64,000 nt of DNA from positions 701,001-765,000 of the forward strand of contig JAUIRK010000106.1 in assembly GCA_030549495.1 (NCBI GenBank), written 5' to 3'. Below, one piece after another: positions 59,642-64,000 of this stretch. Source of the stretch: Nectonema munidae (lineage: Eukaryota > Nematomorpha > Nectonematoida > Nectonematidae). The notes under the pieces were generated by a model, which was not told where the DNA came from, did no database searches, and was given only the letters and a program-made list of their open reading frames with translations. The stretch's first letter is position 1. Each line of letters opens with the position of its first letter. The position numbers and the translations under genes are program-made.

Positions 59642-62600
59642 TTAAAGCAAACATATAGGACTTGTGTGAACAAGATTTAAATCAATTTTGTGTCCATATA
59701 GATCGCGAATGTTAGATATTCCGTACATAATCATCGTAGGCCTATAATAAATGCAAAAGATAAGAGATCATGGTAAAGTAAATATGCACAAGTTACCTCT
59801 CAAGAGAGAGTCCCCAAGCAATAGCAACTACATTCGAATCAAAGCCCATGGGTCGCAGCATTTCTGGACGAAATATTCCAGAATTTCCCAACTCTACCCA
59901 TTTTTTCAGTCCTTCATGAAAGCTATAGACCTCAACACTCGGCTCCGTATAAGGATTATAGGTAGGCTTATACCTTAACTTCGTTATACCTAAAATAAAT
60001 AAAGAAATGAATAACATCTTTATAGATGAAAAAAAAGTACCGAGTCTGTTAAAAAATTGGGACAACGTTCCTAGAAGATGACTTAACGTTAAGTCATTGC
60101 CAATGATAACTCCTTCAATCTGATGAAATTCAGCCAAGTGAGTTGCATCTAAACTTTCATTCCGAAAAACCTTATCAATGCTGAAAAACTTAGCAGGCAA
60201 TTCATCCGTTTTCTACGAGAAATGAAAAAAGATTTGAATCATCATTGAATGCAAAACGGAAGATTACTCCTTTTTATAAAATAAAAATGCCTACCATATG
60301 TGTGACTGGATTTTTAAAATTTTTCTTAACTAAAAGAAAGCGTTTAAGAATCATAGAAGTAACGTGATATCCTATACATATTCTATATACACAAATTCCA
60401 AACACAAGCTTGTCATCTTGACCATATTTTATTTAGGTTTTAGTTGCACAGGTTCAAATTTTACAGTGCTTCTTTCATTCTTTGTAATGGATGTTTCATT
60501 CTTAGTTTTCTATCGCGTTAAAATCTAAATATGGTGATAATGTATTTCAAATATGGCAAGCATAATTACTGCTGATAATCTACACAAAAATAATAAAACG
60601 TTTTTCTGTTCAAGAACATTTTGGCTAGCGGAGCGTTTGGGGAACGATTTAAGTTCACAAACCGAGATTCCGCTAGATATTGAATATTCGTATAAAAATG
60701 AAGCTTACAAAAACAATGTTAAGAAGTGATATATTAAAAGTTTAAAGTATATTGATTTTAAAAGTTCTCATGAGTTTAAACATTTTTAACAAAAATCAGC
60801 ATTGTTTTCTTTCTCCACATTGGCTAATTCCTTGATTCTGGCAACCGCGCTCATAACATGAACAGTGTGTGAGTAGCAATAATGGCCAAATTCTACTGTG
60901 ATGAAGAAATGAAATAAATATTACTGAAGCTAACGAGTGCAGGGTTCGTGCTGTTGCTGCAGTTGTGTGCGTGCGTAAAACATTCTTTTCAGCTTCTTGT
61001 AATTTCCATTCATTTCGATATCTAAATCATTGAAAAACATCTATATTTAGAAAGCATACATAACGAATTTATAACAACATTTAGATTTGCTTCGTTATAG
61101 CCGAGCCAAGGCTTAAAAAAGTTCCTAAGATAGGTACTTTAAAAGCGCCGCATTTTAGAGAAGAGGCGTGACTAGGAGACAAGACCTCCCAACTACTTTT
61201 TTCAACAGAAAGACATCATCTTTGTTTCTCTACACTTTAAAAAGCATTTTTATATGTTGTAATCCTCTTTTTTAATATTTTTTATATTATCTTGGAATTT
61301 TCTTTTAATAATGAAATAAAACTAAAAAAAACAACCTTAATGGAGCTTCTCTTCAAGATCATCGCATAACAGTAGTTCGCTGTAAGTTTACGAATGTTTA
61401 TGCCAAGCTGAGAGATCTTTTAGCGTCTTTACTGGACATAACATGTGGTTGAGAGCTGCTATGATTCAACAAATACTGAACCATATTTTAGTTTGTCATG
61501 TTCATAAAAACTTGCTAAAAATCAGTTGTGAAGAAATATCTAAATTATTGTTTATTGATGGCAGCGATGTAAGAAGGAATTTATTTTGTAATTTTTTATA
61601 TTTATATCCTTTGTTAAAGTAAGATATCATTTTTTATCATTATGGATTTTATGCTAAAAAAATCATAATAAAAATTAGGTCTTTCCTCTAATGTTCTGTA
61701 AAGCTAATATAAACTAGATAACAACATAACTTTCAGACTTTTATTGTCGGAATTAGGTTAAGACTGCACAAAACATCCATGTAAGGAAAGCAATGCGAGC
61801 TGATGCATCCTTTTCAGACTAATATTTTGACTGTTTACAATAAAAAGATCACTAGACAGTTTCTTTAGTAAGAACTGGTAACGAATCGTTTCAATGCTAT
61901 TAAAATGTTTATACGATATACATAGGAAAAGGGAAGGGAATATTGACATTTAGCTTCCATCAGTAAAAGGGGCAGTATTGAAAAATATTATGATCGATCA
62001 CTTTACATACTGCTGAGTAAAGTCCATGATATGAGGAAACAGTGTAAAGTATTTTATTTCTTCAAGTTAGTTTTATTTTCCTCAAAAAACATAAAATAGT
62101 TAAACTAAAACATGGTTGAAAAAAGACAATCGAGTGCTTATAAAATTTCCCTTTAAAATTAAATTAATACAGTCAAAAAGAAGCAATTTTTTAAATTAAA
62201 TAAACTCAACCTGAAAAAAAGGTACTTATAAAAATAGTTTTTCAGTTCAAAATGCCATAATTCTTCCAAAACCTTTTTATTATAATGAAATTTTGTTTGC
62301 TATCATTTAAAAGTGACCTGATGAAACCGAATTCTTTATAAATGAAATGAAAATATCTTGTGCAAAGAACGAGTGAAATACATCGTTGTGCTATGCAAAC
62401 ATTCATATGTAAGAAAATGACAATCAACTGAAAAACACTCGACATGATTGATATATTAAAGCGGGAAATCAATTTTTAAAAGAGGGAAACTTGATCACCA
62501 TATAAAATATTTTGAAAAAATGAAAAACTCAGGATTAACAGAGTAGCCGAGATCCTACCTCTGCAACGTAGGGCAGATGGGCAATAAATCTGATTTAAGA

Positions 62601-63103
62601 ACTTTTCACAAATAAAGAAAAAAGTAAGTCTCTGAATTTTCAAAATTGTTTATCTAAACAATCAAGTAGGTAGATTAATTTTTATTACAAATAAAATTAA
62701 AAATGGGTTTAAGAATTCGTCTGCGTTCCCTTTGGGAACATTGGTCTTAAATGGGTTAAAACAAAATGAAAAATATTTAAAAAAAAAAGCTTAAACAGTA
62801 GTGTTGAGATAAAATCTAGCTCATATTTAAAAGAACAAATACCCAAGTGATCCGTATCCGCCATTACTATGAACATCTTTAACTCTTTCTAAATATTCCT
62901 CAGGAAAGCTGTGACAGACTTTTGGATCTAAAAGAAATGGTATTGAAGTCAGGCAATTTAAAATAATAAGGAATAAAAAGATCATACCACTCAAGAAAAA
63001 TGTATCATGTTCATCTCGGGCAGGATGATCTTGGGGTTGAAATAGTGAATCAAAATTCCAGAAAGAACTTTCAATGTATTGATTTGTTTTCATTTCAGTA
63101 AAA
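59642..63103 (-). CDS. FARSA: Phenylalanyl-tRNA synthetase alpha subunit, last six exons
   Basis: FARSA pairs with the beta subunit (alpha2beta2) in the cytosol and charges tRNA-Phe; the alpha subunit holds the class II catalytic core. Six exons can be read: 62988-63103, 62843-62927, 60925-61021, 60041-60212, 59797-59989 and 59642-59741. Junction codons (Gly, Asp, Gly, in-phase, Gly, Arg) agree at every splice, and all introns are GT-AG. The 254 residues run from GFTEM through [33 protein letters not shown], motif 2 [54 protein letters not shown] and motif 3 AWGLSLER to [13 protein letters not shown] and the stop. This is the C-terminal half (human about 257-508). The domain reads intact. The 5' exons were not found between 63104 and 64000 and are probably beyond the window. 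Introns range from 51 bp to 1.8 kb; the largest holds an hAT scrap. Confidence 0.96.
61434..61622 (+). pseudogene. hAT transposase C-terminal scrap in a FARSA intron
   Basis: One open frame reads [40 protein letters not shown] and VRRNLFCNF before a stop at 61620-61622. This matches the extreme C-terminus of hAT transposases (W.RSAM.Q.RLN.L.L...HK......I...F......R..LFG.F). It is on the strand opposite to FARSA and lies in its 1.8-kb intron. Confidence 0.7.
62702..62755. mobile_element. Right end of a piggyBac-type MITE, truncated
   Basis: GGAACATTGGTCTTAAATGGG followed by TTAA (62756-62759) is nearly the same as the right end of the MITE at 19566-19695, and GTCTGCGTTCC is comparable to its inner part. 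No left end was found. It sits in a FARSA intron. Confidence 0.6.
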
Positions 63104-64000
63104 CTAAACGAGGCAAAATTAAAGTATAGGCTGAGTTGAGCTTACAAACTTTTTGAGAGAATTAAAAAAAACTTTATCCATGGGTGTCAAATTTTTTATA
63201 AACACCCCAATTTACTGCATTTATAAACTTTTTTGAGAGAAATTTAGGGAATTTTTTTTGATTTAAAACGCATGGGTAAGCTGCTGCTGCCCGCTGGACA
63301 CATACGGTCGGTCCGCGAACTCTTTCTAAATAGCTAAAACTAAATTTGAAAAAAAACGTTCAATATAAAAAGCATTATAGTTGAAAATCGTTTTATATTT
63401 AATTTACGTACATATTAAAAAAATATATCCTATCGGTCAAACTAGGTTAAAATTTTGGGGCGAATTTTAAATAATTTTAACTGTCAAAAATTTTAGATCA
63501 AGGTGACCATTTAAGCTAAATAAGTTGTGCAAAAAATAATTTCTAAAATGTCTTCAAAAAGGAAATTATTGTTATGAGAAAAGCGTTAACAGTACGAAAC
63601 TCTGTGCCATAATAAAATTTTTGAGTGCACTTAGGCTGCGAACCCACTTCAATCAATATTTTAAGCTTTTATATCTTGATTTCTAAAGCATCAATTAAAG
63701 TATCAATTATTTAGCCATAACCAAAAGATCTGGCAAATTCACGTTAAATCGACAAAAAAACTTCTCACCTTTAGATCGAAGGTAGTGAGAATTATATAGG
63801 AATAACAGAGAATTCATTTGAAACATAAATTTATTAAATAAATGCCCTATTTTCAAGTTGAATTCACAATTTTGCTGAGTAGTTAACATTCTTCAAGATC
63901 ATCGACTCCTAGATTACAAGTATCAAAAGTGCAAAAAATCTTTCGTAGATTAATGCCGCCTCAAAAGAGTGGGAAAAGAAGCTCAGAAGGGTTTTGGTCG
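63104..64000. other. FARSA intron or upstream region, no exon recognised
   Basis: The preceding FARSA exon should end in GG before a GT donor and encode sequence like LLKVRSQFRQIFLEM; I could not find it here. A GC-richer patch at 63270-63330 (GGTAAGCTGCTGCTGCCC) is unexplained. A plus-strand frame beginning MPPQKSGKRSSEGFW at about 63953 runs off the window and cannot be judged. Confidence 0.45.

Noticed and set aside
63262-63340. GC-richer patch as the missing FARSA upstream exon
   Set aside because: None of its three minus-strand frames matches the expected HPLLKVRSQFR region, and the required GG-GT donor is absent.

Overview
The window is AT-rich eukaryotic DNA, most likely from an arthropod; I would guess a crustacean such as a copepod, but that is inference. 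Support comes from spliced genes with GT-AG introns, many invertebrate-type transposon remnants, and AATAAA poly(A) signals. Three host genes are supported.

(1) dachshund (dac/DACH), minus strand. Exons at 11385-11710 and 7551-7796 are separated by a 3.6-kb intron and together rebuild the start and most of the DACHbox-N domain. The downstream exons are not visible and presumably lie beyond base 1. (2) An intron-less gene at 46764-47510, plus strand, encoding one RRM domain and resembling the nucleolar Ki-67-interacting protein NIFK. (3) The 3' half of the cytosolic phenylalanyl-tRNA synthetase alpha subunit (FARSA), minus strand. Six exons between 63103 and 59642 have splice phases that agree at every junction; the 5' exons were not found.

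The rest is a dense graveyard of transposable elements and tandem repeats. In order these include: a 520-bp palindrome (6.5-7.0 kb); small hAT MITEs with exact 8-bp target duplications (8.4, 19.4 and 20.05 kb); a piggyBac MITE nested in one of them; a decayed mariner transposase (23.1 kb); a foldback element of 1.7 kb with two 817-bp arms (26.3-28.0 kb); two adjacent tandem duplications (28.3-29.5 kb); a 2.5-kb minisatellite of mixed 34- and 36-bp units (29.9-32.4 kb); several hAT remnants; a Jockey/CR1-like LINE (38.4-39.6 kb); tRNA-derived SINEs; an hAT bounded by TIRs and a target duplication (40.8-42.4 kb); and a nested pair at 44.3-45.5 kb.

Between 49.26 and 56.67 kb lies a nest of elements. 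Possible outer hAT ends enclose a second copy of the minisatellite and an inverted-repeat unit holding a piggyBac transposase. One arm of that unit is split by a 1,952-bp TIR transposon whose protein belongs to a family I recognise only by its motifs. I consider this unclassified transposon, the foldback element and the paired minisatellite loci the best candidates for new biology. Two back-to-back LINE 3' ends (57.3-59.6 kb) stop about 60 bp from the FARSA stop codon. I saw no LTR retrotransposon, Polinton, CRISPR, rRNA gene or convincing functional tRNA gene.
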